47,591 nucleotides of DNA, taken from NCBI RefSeq assembly GCF_016236915.1, contig NZ_JAEHOK010000026.1, forward strand, positions 1 through 47,591, written 5' to 3'. Under the pieces are notes generated by a model. It searched no databases. It saw nothing but the letters and a program-made list of their open reading frames with translations, and was not told the origin of the DNA. The DNA comes from Salegentibacter maritimus. GTDB taxonomy: Bacteria; Bacteroidota; Bacteroidia; Flavobacteriales; Flavobacteriaceae. Positions 26,287 to 36,202 of the stretch are shown piece after piece (the first letter of the stretch is position 1; each line of letters begins with the position of its first letter). Both the position numbers and the translations under genes were made by a program.

Positions 26287-26706
26287 CTAGTCTTGATTAT
26301 TAACTATCTCTTTATCCATTTCATCCAGCAAGTCTATTAATGTTTCCAGTTTTATAGGTTTTACCACATAATTGTTCACATTATTAAAATGCCTTGCTTT
26401 CTCTCTATCGGCTTCATTAATGCTGCTGGTGAGTATATAAATAGTTATTTTAGATTGAATAGGAATGTCTTTAAATTTTTCTAGAAACTGCCAACCATCC
26501 CAAATGGGCATATTTAAATCCAGAAGAATCAACTCGGGAAGTATCTCTCCCGAAGTAAAGATAGCTTGAAGCTTATCATAAGCTTCTTTCCCGTTTTGGC
26601 AAATCATTATATTTTCAATTCTTCCGGTCATTTCCAGGTATTTCTTAGAAAGGAAAATATGAATTGGATCGTCTTCAATTAAGCAAGCTAAGTTAATTTT
26701 TTTCAT
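26287..26706 (-). CDS. Single-domain CheY-like response regulator
   Basis: 139 residues, essentially one receiver domain. Acidic pocket Glu11-Asp12-Asp13 (LIEDDP), phosphoacceptor Asp63 (ILLDLNMPIWDGW), Thr93 (YILTSS) and Lys116 (VVKPIK) are all in place. No output domain follows, so it acts by protein contact or as a phosphorelay carrier, as in Rcp1-like regulators paired with bacteriophytochrome or GAF kinases. It overlaps the 3' end of the upstream kinase gene by 14 nt, so the two are coupled. Confidence 0.95.
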   Translation of the reverse strand: MKKINLACLIEDDPIHIFLSKKYLEMTGRIENIMICQNGKEAYDKLQAIFTSGEILPELILLDLNMPIWDGWQFLEKFKDIPIQSKITIYILTSSINEADREKARHFNNVNNYVVKPIKLETLIDLLDEMDKEIVNNQD

Positions 26707-28726
26707 AAGGTAGTTTTACTATAAATTTTGTTCCTACGTCAACTTTACTTTCAACCTCAATTTTCCCGTTCATAGTTTCGACTTGAGTTTTGGTGAGGAA
26801 TAAGCCAATTCCGCGTGCGTCTTTATGATCGTGAAAAGTTTTGTACATTTTAAAGAGTCGTTCCCCGTGTAAATTCAAATCTATACCCAAACCATTATCC
26901 TCAAAAGTGATATTAATGGTTTGCGCAATATGATCTTTCTTGGCGTCTATATAAATAAAGCTTTCTCTATTAGATGATTTATATTTTATTCCGTTGGTTA
27001 TAAAATTAATAACAATACTCTCAAGATAAGATCTTAAACCATAAATCTCAATATCTTCGGGGATATTTGCCTGAATACTTACATTTTCTGACTCTAATTG
27101 TGCATAAACACTCTCAATCATTCTCGAAACTGTGGTTTTTAAGTTTACAAACTGAAAGTTTTGCTGTCCGGATATATTAACCTCAACTATCTCATTTAAA
27201 TCCTGTATTGTAGTATCTAAATTTCGAGAAGCATTTTTTAAATGGGTAAACGATTCATCTTCATCAAGAAACTTATGTGAATCAAGCAGAAATTCTAACA
27301 ACAAAGTAATACCACTGGAATGTGATCTTAAGTTGTGTGAAACAATATGGGCAAAATTCTTGAGCCTTTCATTTTGACTTTCTGTAATATTAAAAAGATT
27401 TTCAATACGAGCAAGTCTCTCTTCCTTTATTTTTTCATCATGCTTTCTTTCTGAAATATCTTCTACAAAGCTCCATATTCTCTTTTTTCCGGTTGCATCA
27501 TACGTAAGCACTCCCTTTAACAATACAGGATACCTGGTTCCGTCTTTTTTAATATATTCCTTCTCATAGGGACCATAAAACCCAACTTTATCTAGTTGTT
27601 GTATTTGTTCTTTTTCAGAATTTGCATATTCCTCGGGAGTGAGATCCCAATAGCTTAAATTTATAAATTCTTTTTTAGTATAGCCCGTAGGTGCCACTAA
27701 TTTTGAATTAACCTCCAGGAAATTTCCAGTTTCATAATCGTTCAGCGCAATTCCTAGAGGAGAAAGCTGGTATAGTGCATCTAATAAATTTTGGCGATAA
27801 AGAGTCTCAAATTCTTTATCCTTTTTTGCGGTAACATCCTGATGTAAGCCATACATTTTAATAGGCCTGTTTCTTGCTCCCCAGGTAAAAACCTTTCCCT
27901 GACTGGAAATCCATATCCATTTACCTGTTTGATGCTTAAAACGAAATTCACAACTAAATATCTTTTCATCTCCATTAAAATGGTCGTTAAGCCGTTGTTG
28001 TACCGTTTCTACATCGTCGGGATGCACCAGGCTCTTCCAAAATTTTATTCCCTTACCTTTAAAATAATCTTGCTGATAGCCTGATAGTTTTTGCCAAACA
28101 TTGTTGAACTCAAGTTTATCTTTTTTAATGCTCCATTCAAAAGTAGCTGTCTCTGTACCTTTAGTAACGTACTGATACTTCTTTCTCTCTTGTATTAGGC
28201 TATCATTTAAGCGTTCTAATTCTAATGTTTTTCGCTTTAGTTCTAAAGATTTCATCACCTGGTTAGAGAGCTTTTTAAGCCGCTCTTGTTGTAAAGCACT
28301 TAGTTTTCCGGGTTTACTATCTATAGCACATAAAGTCCCAACAGCAAAACCCCGCTCATTGATAAGCGGAACTCCAGAGTAAAAAATTACCGGATTCTCT
28401 CCAGTTACAAAAACATTATCTTTAAATCGTTCATCTTTTCTGGCATCTTCTACAATGGTAACTTCCTCTAAATTCGCTATGGTATAATTGCAGAAAGTAA
28501 ACTCTCGTGGAAATTGCCTTACATCTAAGTCCATCCCATGCGTAACTTTAATCCATTGTGTATCTTCTGCTATTAGTGAAACAAGGGCACTTTGGGTTTT
28601 GCATATTTCAGCTGCCATGTTACTTAGAAACTTTAAGTCCTCTTCATCAATATTGGTAGATAAATCATACCGGTTTACTTCTTTAACACGTTGGGGATCG
28701 TGATTAAACAAAATATCTGTACTCAT
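26693..28726 (-). CDS. GAF-PAS-PAS sensor histidine kinase
   Basis: 677 residues from the ATG at 28726 (MSTDILFNHDPQRVKEVNRYDL). The longer frame starting at 28801 adds 25 Cys/Ser-rich residues unlike this family, so I reject it. Order: GAF domain (about 20-165; PLINERGFAVGTLCAIDS), PAS/PAC (about 190-310; KMYGLHQDVTAKK), second PAS/PAC (about 315-435; RIWSFVEDISERK), a dimerisation helix with the phosphoacceptor near residue 460 (AHIVSHNLRSHSSG), and an HATPase domain with N box (INFITNGIKYKSS), DNGLGID and GIGLFLTKTQVE. There is no transmembrane segment, so it is a cytosolic sensor. Partner: the receiver protein encoded by the overlapping gene. The signal is unknown. Confidence 0.9.
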   Translation of the reverse strand: MSTDILFNHDPQRVKEVNRYDLSTNIDEEDLKFLSNMAAEICKTQSALVSLIAEDTQWIKVTHGMDLDVRQFPREFTFCNYTIANLEEVTIVEDARKDERFKDNVFVTGENPVIFYSGVPLINERGFAVGTLCAIDSKPGKLSALQQERLKKLSNQVMKSLELKRKTLELERLNDSLIQERKKYQYVTKGTETATFEWSIKKDKLEFNNVWQKLSGYQQDYFKGKGIKFWKSLVHPDDVETVQQRLNDHFNGDEKIFSCEFRFKHQTGKWIWISSQGKVFTWGARNRPIKMYGLHQDVTAKKDKEFETLYRQNLLDALYQLSPLGIALNDYETGNFLEVNSKLVAPTGYTKKEFINLSYWDLTPEEYANSEKEQIQQLDKVGFYGPYEKEYIKKDGTRYPVLLKGVLTYDATGKKRIWSFVEDISERKHDEKIKEERLARIENLFNITESQNERLKNFAHIVSHNLRSHSSGITLLLEFLLDSHKFLDEDESFTHLKNASRNLDTTIQDLNEIVEVNISGQQNFQFVNLKTTVSRMIESVYAQLESENVSIQANIPEDIEIYGLRSYLESIVINFITNGIKYKSSNRESFIYIDAKKDHIAQTINITFEDNGLGIDLNLHGERLFKMYKTFHDHKDARGIGLFLTKTQVETMNGKIEVESKVDVGTKFIVKLPYEKN

Positions 28727-29104
28727 AAAACATGTAGGGTTTGGGGTATTAGCGCTTGAATATAAAGTAAGTTCTACAACTAAACAACTACAATTTACCA
28801 ACAGTTAAAGCACCATATAAAGGGCAAATAACAACAAACTGAAACACAGCATAATGCAAATTTATTTTAGAAAATAAATTAAAGAACAAATAACCTAAAG
28901 AAACGAAGGTTTTTCTAAAAATAGTAATGAGACAATTTTTTTAAGCAATAAAGATGAAGAATAATTGACTATAAAAAACAAGATCCAAAAATATTGATGA
29001 GTTTTTAAGAGATTTGAGATGAGTTTCTAAACATTAGACTTTAATAATGAACAAAAAAAAACCACCGGATATCCGGTGGTTTTTATAGCTTATTTAAAGT
29101 TTAA
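28727..29104. other. Intergenic region containing a terminator
   Basis: This stretch is AT-rich. It should carry the promoter of the kinase gene, which I could not place, and the terminator at 29053-29088 that ends the gyrA-TPR operon. Confidence 0.45.
29053..29088 (-). terminator. Terminator of the gyrA-TPR operon
   Basis: A perfect palindrome, ACCACCGGAT with ATCCGGTGGT (29061-29080), flanked by an A-run on the plus-strand left and TTTT on the right. It reads as a stem with a long U-run in the minus-strand transcript. Confidence 0.85.
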
Positions 29105-30343
29105 TTATTGTAATCTAGCTTTAAGTGCTTTAGCCTTCTCATCTTCTCCTAATTGGTTGTAGATGTTTATGGCTGTTCTTATAACATTAGTGTTTTCCGG
29201 GTCGGCTTCAATCACCTTTTCAAGGTAAGGAACGGCTTGTTTATATATTTTATTTCGTTCTTCTTCAAGCTCCTCATAACGTTTATTATCTTCCTTACTC
29301 ATTCCCAGACCGTTCATTTCATCAATAATACTACGCTCCTTAGCAAGGATAGCAACTACAATATTCATCCTGGCATTGGTCATATCAGGATCTATCTCAA
29401 GTGCTTTTTTATAATACTCAATGGCTTTTTCGTTATCTCCCAATTCAGCAGCAGTTACACCAAGGTTGTAGTATATATTTGGATCATTAGGGTTTTTCTT
29501 AACCATTTCCTGCATCAGCTCATTATACTTTTCTTTATCCCCCATTCGGTAATAAACGTCGGCTTCAGCTTGCAATAGTGCAACATTGTCAGGATTTTCT
29601 TCTTTAGCATCCTTAATGGCAGCAATTGCTTTTTCGTCTTCACCTTCCTGAATGTAAATTAGAGCAATGTTCTTGGCTATCTCTCCCTTTTTAGATGGAA
29701 TTTTTTGATCTCTAGGATCTTTATATTCACCTGTCTTAAGCATTAACTCTCTCTGTTCTTTATTCATTACCTCTTCCTCACCAGTTTCTACATTAGTGGC
29801 AAGATATTCTACACCAGAACCATCAAAACCTAACTCTTTTAATGTTTCATAATACTCTAATGCCGTAGTATAATCTTGCGCATTTAAAGAATTGGCTGCT
29901 GCGTAATATAAATAAAGAGTATCCTGCTTATTTAACTGGTAACTATAATGTAGCTTGTCTGCTGCATTCTTATAGTTCTCTGTATTTTGATCGTTAATAG
30001 CACTTTGCACCAAAGCATTTCTTACCTGATCAAATCCCTGAACAGCTTCATCACTATTTCCTAAATCCTGAGCCTGTTTAAAGGCTTCGGCGGCGATTTC
30101 CAAATCTTCAAGGGAAGCGTTTTCCCCGCTTCCTAAATAAGCCTGACCTTTATAGAGATAGAACCTTTCTGTCCACTTCTCATTAGCTTCAGAAAGCAAT
30201 GATTCAGCGGTTTTTAATTGAGTTTTAGCTTCGGCATATTTACCATCATCTATGGCATCACCAGCATCTTTAATTTCACTTTTTTGAGCAACCGCAGCCA
30301 CTGATAAAAGTGACAAGGCTATAGTAAAAATATTACTTTTCAT
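29105..30343 (-). CDS. Exported tetratricopeptide-repeat protein
   Basis: 412 residues with a signal peptide (cleavage near residue 19, AVAQ). At least six TPR-like helical pairs follow, the clearest being NPNDPNIYYNLGVTAAELGDN and EKAIEYYKKALEIDPDMTNAR, then YLEKVIEADPENTNVIRTAINIYNQLGE. TPR arrays are protein-binding scaffolds; no catalytic domain is present. It starts 22 bp after the gyrA stop and shares its terminator, so the two form an operon, although no functional link to gyrase is evident. Likely periplasmic. Confidence 0.85.
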   Translation of the reverse strand: MKSNIFTIALSLLSVAAVAQKSEIKDAGDAIDDGKYAEAKTQLKTAESLLSEANEKWTERFYLYKGQAYLGSGENASLEDLEIAAEAFKQAQDLGNSDEAVQGFDQVRNALVQSAINDQNTENYKNAADKLHYSYQLNKQDTLYLYYAAANSLNAQDYTTALEYYETLKELGFDGSGVEYLATNVETGEEEVMNKEQRELMLKTGEYKDPRDQKIPSKKGEIAKNIALIYIQEGEDEKAIAAIKDAKEENPDNVALLQAEADVYYRMGDKEKYNELMQEMVKKNPNDPNIYYNLGVTAAELGDNEKAIEYYKKALEIDPDMTNARMNIVVAILAKERSIIDEMNGLGMSKEDNKRYEELEEERNKIYKQAVPYLEKVIEADPENTNVIRTAINIYNQLGEDEKAKALKARLQ

Positions 30344-30365
30344 CTTGTTTTGGTTTTTATTTTAG

Positions 30366-32897
30366 TTATTCTTCACTATCGTTTACAATAGTTGTGCCAT
30401 TCGAATTTTCTTCAGTATCTACAGTCTTTTCTGCATCATCCATTAAGTCTACATCATCTTCATCATGCATTACTTTTGCAACAGCAGCTATGGCGTCATT
30501 TCCTTTAAGGTTAATTAATCTAACACCCTGGGTTGCACGCCCCATAACTCTAAGATTAGCAACTTCCATTCTTATTACAATGCCAGATTTGTTGATAATC
30601 ATAATATCCTCTTTATCCGAAACATTTTTAATAGCAACCAGGTTTCCGGTTTTTTCGGTAATAGATATTGTTTTCACACCTTTTCCGCCACGGTTGGTTA
30701 TTCTATAATCTTCCAGACTGGATCTTTTTCCGTATCCATTTTCAGAAACTACAAGAATATCAGAATCGAAATCTTCAACAGAAACCATTCCTACCACTTC
30801 ATCCTTATCATCGGCAAGAGTAATACCTCTTACTCCTGAAGCGTTTCTTCCCATTGGTCTGGTTTTTCCTTCTTCAAACCTAATAGCCTTACCACTCCTT
30901 ACGGCAAGCATTACCTGGCTATCACCATTGGTTAATTTTGCTTCTAGCAATTCATCATCTTCCTTAATGGTAATTGCATTAATACCATTGGTTCTAGGCC
31001 TTGAATATTGTTCTAAAGAGGTTTTCTTTACCTGGCCTTTCTTAGTGGCCATAATTACATAATGCTTATTGATGTAGTCTTCATCTTTAAGATCTTGTGT
31101 ACATATAAATGCTTTTACACGATCATCGGGGTCTATATTAATAAGATTTTGAATAGCTCTACCCTTAGATGCTTTACTTCCTTCAGGAATTTCATAAACC
31201 CTCATCCAGAAACATTTTCCTTTTTGGGTAAAGAAAAGCATATACTGATGATTTGTTCCAGAGAAAAGGTATTCTAGAAAGTCTTCATTTCTTGTATTAG
31301 AGCCTTTTTGACCAACTCCACCCCTATTTTGGGTTTTGTATTCGTTTAATGAAGTCCTTTTAATATATCCGGCGTGGGAAATAGTAATTACAACACGCTC
31401 ATCTGGAATCATATCTTCAATACTCAAATCGCCACCTGAGTATTCTATAGTAGAGCGTCTTTCGTCCCCATATTTTTCCTTAATTTCCAGAAGTTCGTCC
31501 TTAATTACTTGCATTCTGCGTTCCTTTCGCGCCAGAATGTCTTTAAGGTCTTCAATGGTTTTCATAATTTCATCATACTCGGCACGCAGTTTATCCTGCT
31601 CCAGGCCGGTAAGCTGGCGCAAACGCATTTCAACAATTGCTTTTGCCTGTACCTCAGTAAGCTCAAAACGTTCTATTAATTTATTTCTTGCTTCTTCTGC
31701 ATTGTTAGAAGAACGTATTAGAGCAATAACTTCATCTATATTATCTGAAGCAATAATTAACCCCTCCAGGATATGGGCACGATCTTCGGCTTTTTTAAGT
31801 TCAAACTCGGTTCTTCTTACAACCACTTCATGCCTATGCTCTACAAAATGATAAATAATATCTTTAAGATTAAGCATCTCTGGTCTACCGTTTACAAGCG
31901 CAATATTATTTACACTAAAAGAAGTTTGTAAAGCAGTATGTTTATAAAGAGTATTTAAAACAATATTAGGAATGGCGTCTCTTTTTAATTGATATACGAT
32001 TCGCATTCCATTCCTATCAGACTCGTCCCTGATAAGACTAATTCCTTCAATTTTCTTTTCATTAACAAGGTCGGCAGTCTTTTTAATCATATCTGCCTTG
32101 TTTACCTGATAAGGAATTTCGGTAACAACAATAAATTCTTTACCATTAATCTCCTCCAGGCTAGACTTGGCTCGCATTACAATACGGCCTCTTCCTGTTT
32201 TAAAAGCTTCCCGAACCCCATCGTAACCATAAATTATTCCTCCGGTAGGAAAATCGGGAGCTTTAATATGCTCCATAAGCCCCTCTACCTCTATATCGTG
32301 ATTATCTATATAAGCAACTGTACCGTCTATTACTTCCGAAATATTATGGGGAGCCATATTGGTTGCCATCCCAACGGCAATACCACTGGCACCATTTACA
32401 AGCAAATTGGGAATACGAGTTGGTAGTACAACCGGTTCGTTTATAGAATCATCAAAGTTCAGTTGCGTATCTACCGTTTCTTTATCTATATCGGCCAGCA
32501 TATCCTCGCTAATCTTACGCATCCTGGCCTCGGTATAACGCATTGCTGCAGGGCTGTCACCATCTACAGATCCAAAGTTACCCTGCCCATCTACCAGCAT
32601 ATACCGCATACTCCAGTGTTGCGCCATACGTACCATGGTATCGTAAACCGAAGAATCACCATGAGGGTGAAACTTACCTAAAACTTCCCCAACTATCCTG
32701 GCAGATTTTTTATAGGAACGATTAGAAAGTACCCCCAGTTCATACATCCCATATAAAACCCGGCGATGCACCGGTTTTAAGCCGTCACGAACATCTGGTA
32801 AAGCACGTGACACAATGACCGACATTGAATAATCAATGTAGGCCGATTTCATTTCATCTTCAATATTTATAGGAATAAGCTTTTCTCCTTCAGCCAT
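30366..32897 (-). CDS. gyrA: DNA gyrase subunit A
   Basis: 843 residues. This is the DNA-cleaving subunit of gyrase, acting with GyrB to introduce negative supercoils. Catalytic Tyr121 sits in AMRYTEARM. The quinolone-resistance region [10 protein letters not shown] keeps Ser82 and Asp86 (equivalent to E. coli Ser83 and Asp87), the susceptible form. The C-terminal pinwheel has the GyrA-box-like QNRGGVG and further blade motifs ([24 protein letters not shown]). The C-terminal tail is strongly acidic ([20 protein letters not shown]), a common autoinhibitory feature. It is the first gene of an operon with the TPR protein. Confidence 0.98.
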   Translation of the reverse strand: MAEGEKLIPINIEDEMKSAYIDYSMSVIVSRALPDVRDGLKPVHRRVLYGMYELGVLSNRSYKKSARIVGEVLGKFHPHGDSSVYDTMVRMAQHWSMRYMLVDGQGNFGSVDGDSPAAMRYTEARMRKISEDMLADIDKETVDTQLNFDDSINEPVVLPTRIPNLLVNGASGIAVGMATNMAPHNISEVIDGTVAYIDNHDIEVEGLMEHIKAPDFPTGGIIYGYDGVREAFKTGRGRIVMRAKSSLEEINGKEFIVVTEIPYQVNKADMIKKTADLVNEKKIEGISLIRDESDRNGMRIVYQLKRDAIPNIVLNTLYKHTALQTSFSVNNIALVNGRPEMLNLKDIIYHFVEHRHEVVVRRTEFELKKAEDRAHILEGLIIASDNIDEVIALIRSSNNAEEARNKLIERFELTEVQAKAIVEMRLRQLTGLEQDKLRAEYDEIMKTIEDLKDILARKERRMQVIKDELLEIKEKYGDERRSTIEYSGGDLSIEDMIPDERVVITISHAGYIKRTSLNEYKTQNRGGVGQKGSNTRNEDFLEYLFSGTNHQYMLFFTQKGKCFWMRVYEIPEGSKASKGRAIQNLINIDPDDRVKAFICTQDLKDEDYINKHYVIMATKKGQVKKTSLEQYSRPRTNGINAITIKEDDELLEAKLTNGDSQVMLAVRSGKAIRFEEGKTRPMGRNASGVRGITLADDKDEVVGMVSVEDFDSDILVVSENGYGKRSSLEDYRITNRGGKGVKTISITEKTGNLVAIKNVSDKEDIMIINKSGIVIRMEVANLRVMGRATQGVRLINLKGNDAIAAVAKVMHDEDDVDLMDDAEKTVDTEENSNGTTIVNDSEE

Positions 32898-32920
32898 ATT
32901 GTAAAATTTAATTTAGTTCA

Positions 32921-32928
32921 CAAATCTA
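32921..32928 (-). promoter_or_regulatory. Consensus -7 box upstream of gyrA
   Basis: TAGATTTG on the minus strand matches TAnnTTTG, with a predicted leader of about 17 nt before the ATG at 32897. No good -33 TTG was found at the right distance. Confidence 0.4.
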
Positions 32929-33082
32929 ACGTGCCAATTTACATATTTTATAGCAGCTAAACCCCTGCTTGACGTATTGTTTAACCAGATTTTATTAACA
33001 AAAATTTAGTGCGCTATCGTTAATAAGTTCCTTATTTTAACCTTTGATTATTGAAAGTAATTTTGTCAATTAGCTAATATCA

Positions 33083-33112
33083 TTGGATTAGGTACAATTT
33101 TTGAAATATTTG
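33083..33112 (+). promoter_or_regulatory. Candidate promoter of clpC
   Basis: TTG (33083-33085), 19 nt, then AATATTTG (33105-33112), giving a leader of about 30 nt before the ATG at 33148. The purine-rich AGAGAGAAAGGAAG just before the start may aid translation. Confidence 0.5.
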
Positions 33113-33147
33113 TACTGAATAAATCATAGAGAGAAAGGAAGATAAAG

Positions 33148-35709
33148 ATGGATGATAATTTTTCACCAAGAGTAAAAGATGTAATCGCGTACAGCAAGGA
33201 AGAAGCATTGCGTTTAGGCCACGATTTTATTGGCACTGAACATCTTATGCTTGGCTTGCTTAGAGACGGAGATGGCAAGGCAATAGATATTTTAAATGCC
33301 TTAGACATAGACTTAAGTCATTTAAGGCGTAAAGTAGAAATTCTTAGCCCGGCTAATCCTGAATCTACCGTGATTTCTAACGAGAAAAGGAATTTACACC
33401 TTACCCGCCAGGCAGAGAGAGCCTTAAAAACAACATTTTTAGAAGCTAAGCTTTTTCAAAGCTCAAATATCAATACAGCGCATTTATTGCTTTGCATATT
33501 AAGAAACGAAAACGACCCTACCACTAAACTACTAAATAAACTAAAAGTAGATTATGATGGCGTTAAAGATCAGTTTAAATATATGACCGCAAGCGATGAA
33601 AATGATTTTCAAGACAGCCCAACAGCCGAATCGTTTTCAGATGATGACAGCAATACAGGTGATGCAACAAAAGACAATCCGTTTAGCGGTGGTGGCAGTG
33701 GCCCGGGAAAAACTTCTAAAAAATCAAAAACTCCTGTTTTAGATAACTTCGGAAGGGATTTAACCGCCATGGCCGAAAATGATAAGCTCGACCCTGTTGT
33801 TGGAAGGGAAAAAGAGATTGAAAGGGTTTCGCAAATTTTAAGCAGAAGAAAGAAAAATAACCCGTTATTAATCGGTGAACCCGGGGTAGGTAAATCGGCC
33901 ATTGCCGAAGGTCTGGCCCTTAGAATTGTACAGCGAAAAGTTTCCAGAATACTTTTCGATAAACGTGTGGTAACTTTAGATCTTGCCAGTTTAGTAGCAG
34001 GAACAAAGTACCGTGGCCAGTTTGAAGAACGCATGAAAGCCGTGATGAACGAGCTTGAGAAAAATGATGACATTATTCTTTTTGTAGATGAAATTCATAC
34101 CATTGTAGGTGCCGGTGGTGCCACAGGCAGCTTAGATGCGAGCAATATGTTTAAACCTGCACTGGCCAGGGGCGAAATACAATGCATTGGTGCCACTACT
34201 TTAGATGAGTATCGCCAGTATATAGAAAAAGATGGTGCGCTTGAAAGAAGATTCCAAAAGGTGATTGTAGAACCTACTTCGGTAGAAGAAACCATCGAAA
34301 TTTTAAATAATATTAAAGACAAATACGAAGAGCACCATAACGTTTCGTATACCGACGAGGCTATTGAAGCCTGTGTTAAACTAACTAACAGGTATTTGAC
34401 CGATAGATTCTTACCAGATAAAGCTATAGATGCTTTAGATGAAGCCGGATCTCGCGTGCATATCACAAATATAGATGTTCCCAAGCAAATTTTAGACCTG
34501 GAGCGGAAACTTGAAGAGGTTCGCGCTAATAAAAACTCAGTTGTTAAAAAGCAGAAATATGAAGAAGCTGCCAAGCTTAGGGACGATGAGAAAAATATCG
34601 AAAAAGAACTTCAGGTAGCACAGGAGAAATGGGAAGAGGAATCTAAAAAGCATAAAGAAACGGTAGATGAAGACAGCGTTGCCGATGTGGTTTCTATGAT
34701 GACCGGAGTGCCTGTAAACCGTATTGCCCAAACTGAAAGCAATAAATTGGTGGAACTTCCCCATAAAATTAAAGGTAAGGTTATTGGGCAGGATGATGCA
34801 GTTGGTAAAGTTGTAAAAGCTATTCAGAGAAACCGCGCCGGACTCAAAGATCCTAATAAACCCATTGGTTCATTCATATTTTTAGGCCAAACAGGGGTAG
34901 GTAAAACGCAATTAGCAAAGGTTTTAGCACGGGAATTATTTGATAATGACGATTCTCTTATACGAATAGATATGAGTGAGTATATGGAGAAATTTGCTAT
35001 CTCCAGGTTAATTGGTGCACCTCCCGGATATGTTGGCTATGAAGAAGGTGGGCAACTAACAGAAAAGGTGCGCAGAAAGCCTTACGCAGTAATTTTGCTA
35101 GATGAAGTTGAAAAAGCACACCCAGATGTATTTAACATGCTCCTTCAGGTATTAGATGATGGGTATTTAACCGATAGCCTTGGAAGAAAAATAGATTTCC
35201 GAAACACTATTATTATCATGACCTCTAATATTGGGGCAAGAAAATTAAAAGATTTTGGACAGGGAGTAGGATTTGGTACTGCTTCCCAGCGTTCGCAAGC
35301 TGATGAAAATGCCAAAGGCGTAATTGAAAACGCGCTAAAGAAAGCTTTTGCTCCAGAATTTTTGAACCGAATTGATGATGTAGTAATCTTTAACAGTCTT
35401 GAACGAGAAGATATCCATAAAATTATTGATATTGAATTAGTTAAATTATTTAGCAGGATAGGAAGTCTTGGATACAACCTCAGCTTAAGTGATAAAGCCA
35501 AAGATTTTATCGCTGAAAAAGGATTTGACAAACAGTACGGCGCAAGACCATTAAACAGAGCTATTCAAAAATATATTGAAGATGCACTGGCCGAAGAAAT
35601 AATTACTTCTAAATTGAAAGAAGGAGACAGTATTTTTATGGATCTCGATGAAGATAAAAATGAATTGACCATAAAAATTGACAAAAAAATTGAAGAGCCG
35701 GAGTCATAG
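33148..35709 (+). CDS. clpC: ATP-dependent Clp protease ATP-binding subunit ClpC
   Basis: 853 residues of AAA+ unfoldase. The N-terminal double Clp-N domain (about 1-150; [23 protein letters not shown]) is followed by an acidic, Gly/Ser-rich linker. AAA1 has Walker A GEPGVGKS near residue 243 and Walker [16 protein letters not shown] short ClpC-type middle domain with a UVR-like coiled coil ([15 protein letters not shown]) separates it from AAA2, with Walker A GQTGVGKT near 580 and Walker [21 protein letters not shown] loop near residue 710 would dock ClpP. The middle domain is shorter than in ClpB, supporting ClpC. It unfolds damaged or tagged proteins for degradation. It is a single-gene unit with a hairpin terminator downstream. 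Confidence 0.96.
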   Translation: MDDNFSPRVKDVIAYSKEEALRLGHDFIGTEHLMLGLLRDGDGKAIDILNALDIDLSHLRRKVEILSPANPESTVISNEKRNLHLTRQAERALKTTFLEAKLFQSSNINTAHLLLCILRNENDPTTKLLNKLKVDYDGVKDQFKYMTASDENDFQDSPTAESFSDDDSNTGDATKDNPFSGGGSGPGKTSKKSKTPVLDNFGRDLTAMAENDKLDPVVGREKEIERVSQILSRRKKNNPLLIGEPGVGKSAIAEGLALRIVQRKVSRILFDKRVVTLDLASLVAGTKYRGQFEERMKAVMNELEKNDDIILFVDEIHTIVGAGGATGSLDASNMFKPALARGEIQCIGATTLDEYRQYIEKDGALERRFQKVIVEPTSVEETIEILNNIKDKYEEHHNVSYTDEAIEACVKLTNRYLTDRFLPDKAIDALDEAGSRVHITNIDVPKQILDLERKLEEVRANKNSVVKKQKYEEAAKLRDDEKNIEKELQVAQEKWEEESKKHKETVDEDSVADVVSMMTGVPVNRIAQTESNKLVELPHKIKGKVIGQDDAVGKVVKAIQRNRAGLKDPNKPIGSFIFLGQTGVGKTQLAKVLARELFDNDDSLIRIDMSEYMEKFAISRLIGAPPGYVGYEEGGQLTEKVRRKPYAVILLDEVEKAHPDVFNMLLQVLDDGYLTDSLGRKIDFRNTIIIMTSNIGARKLKDFGQGVGFGTASQRSQADENAKGVIENALKKAFAPEFLNRIDDVVIFNSLEREDIHKIIDIELVKLFSRIGSLGYNLSLSDKAKDFIAEKGFDKQYGARPLNRAIQKYIEDALAEEIITSKLKEGDSIFMDLDEDKNELTIKIDKKIEEPES

Positions 35710-35738
35710 GTTTTTTTGAAGATTAATACTTTTTACAG

Positions 35739-35777
35739 AGGTTATCTGAATATTTGTTTTCAGATAACCTTTTTTTA
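35739..35777 (+). terminator. Terminator of clpC
   Basis: AGGTTATCTGA (35739-35749) pairs with TCAGATAACCT (35760-35770) around a 10-nt loop, followed by a run of seven T. Confidence 0.88.
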
Positions 35778-35827
35778 TCAAATTCATTGAAAAATATTAA
35801 ATTCGCACTCTATTAATCCCTACATTA

Positions 35828-36202
35828 ATGATTACAGAAACTCTGGAATTAGAGTTTGGGCAGGTTCATATCCTGTCAAATATTCTAATCGCTGAATTGA
35901 AAGAAGGCGTTCTTTTTAATGCCGAAAACAACGCCAAATTATTAGAAATTGGCAAAGAAGTTTTTAAAAACAAACCTTATGGTTATATCTCATTAAGAAA
36001 GAACTCCTATGCAGTAGACCCACTCGTCTATAGGCACTCTGCCCTTGACAAAAATTTAAAAGCTATTGCAGTGGTGAGTAAAAATGAGCTTATCAAACTG
36101 AATGCTAACAATGTAGAACGCCAATTCTACAACGATCCTGATTCTTTTGCGGTATTCGATAGTTTAGACCAGGCCATTAACTGGATACAGTTTAGAATCT
36201 AA
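35828..36202 (+). CDS. Hypothetical protein, SpoIIAA/STAS-like
   Basis: 124 residues with no signal peptide or membrane segment. The alternating beta/alpha pattern, the ending FAVFDSLDQAINWIQ and the length resemble the STAS-like proteins common in Flavobacteriaceae, whose function is unknown. It overlaps the convergent hutH gene by 4 nt at the stop codons. Confidence 0.65.
   Translation: MITETLELEFGQVHILSNILIAELKEGVLFNAENNAKLLEIGKEVFKNKPYGYISLRKNSYAVDPLVYRHSALDKNLKAIAVVSKNELIKLNANNVERQFYNDPDSFAVFDSLDQAINWIQFRI

Noticed and set aside
28727-28801. N-terminal extension of the histidine kinase to an upstream ATG at 28801
   Set aside because: The added 25 residues are Cys-rich and unlike the family. 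The GAF domain begins normally after the ATG at 28726.
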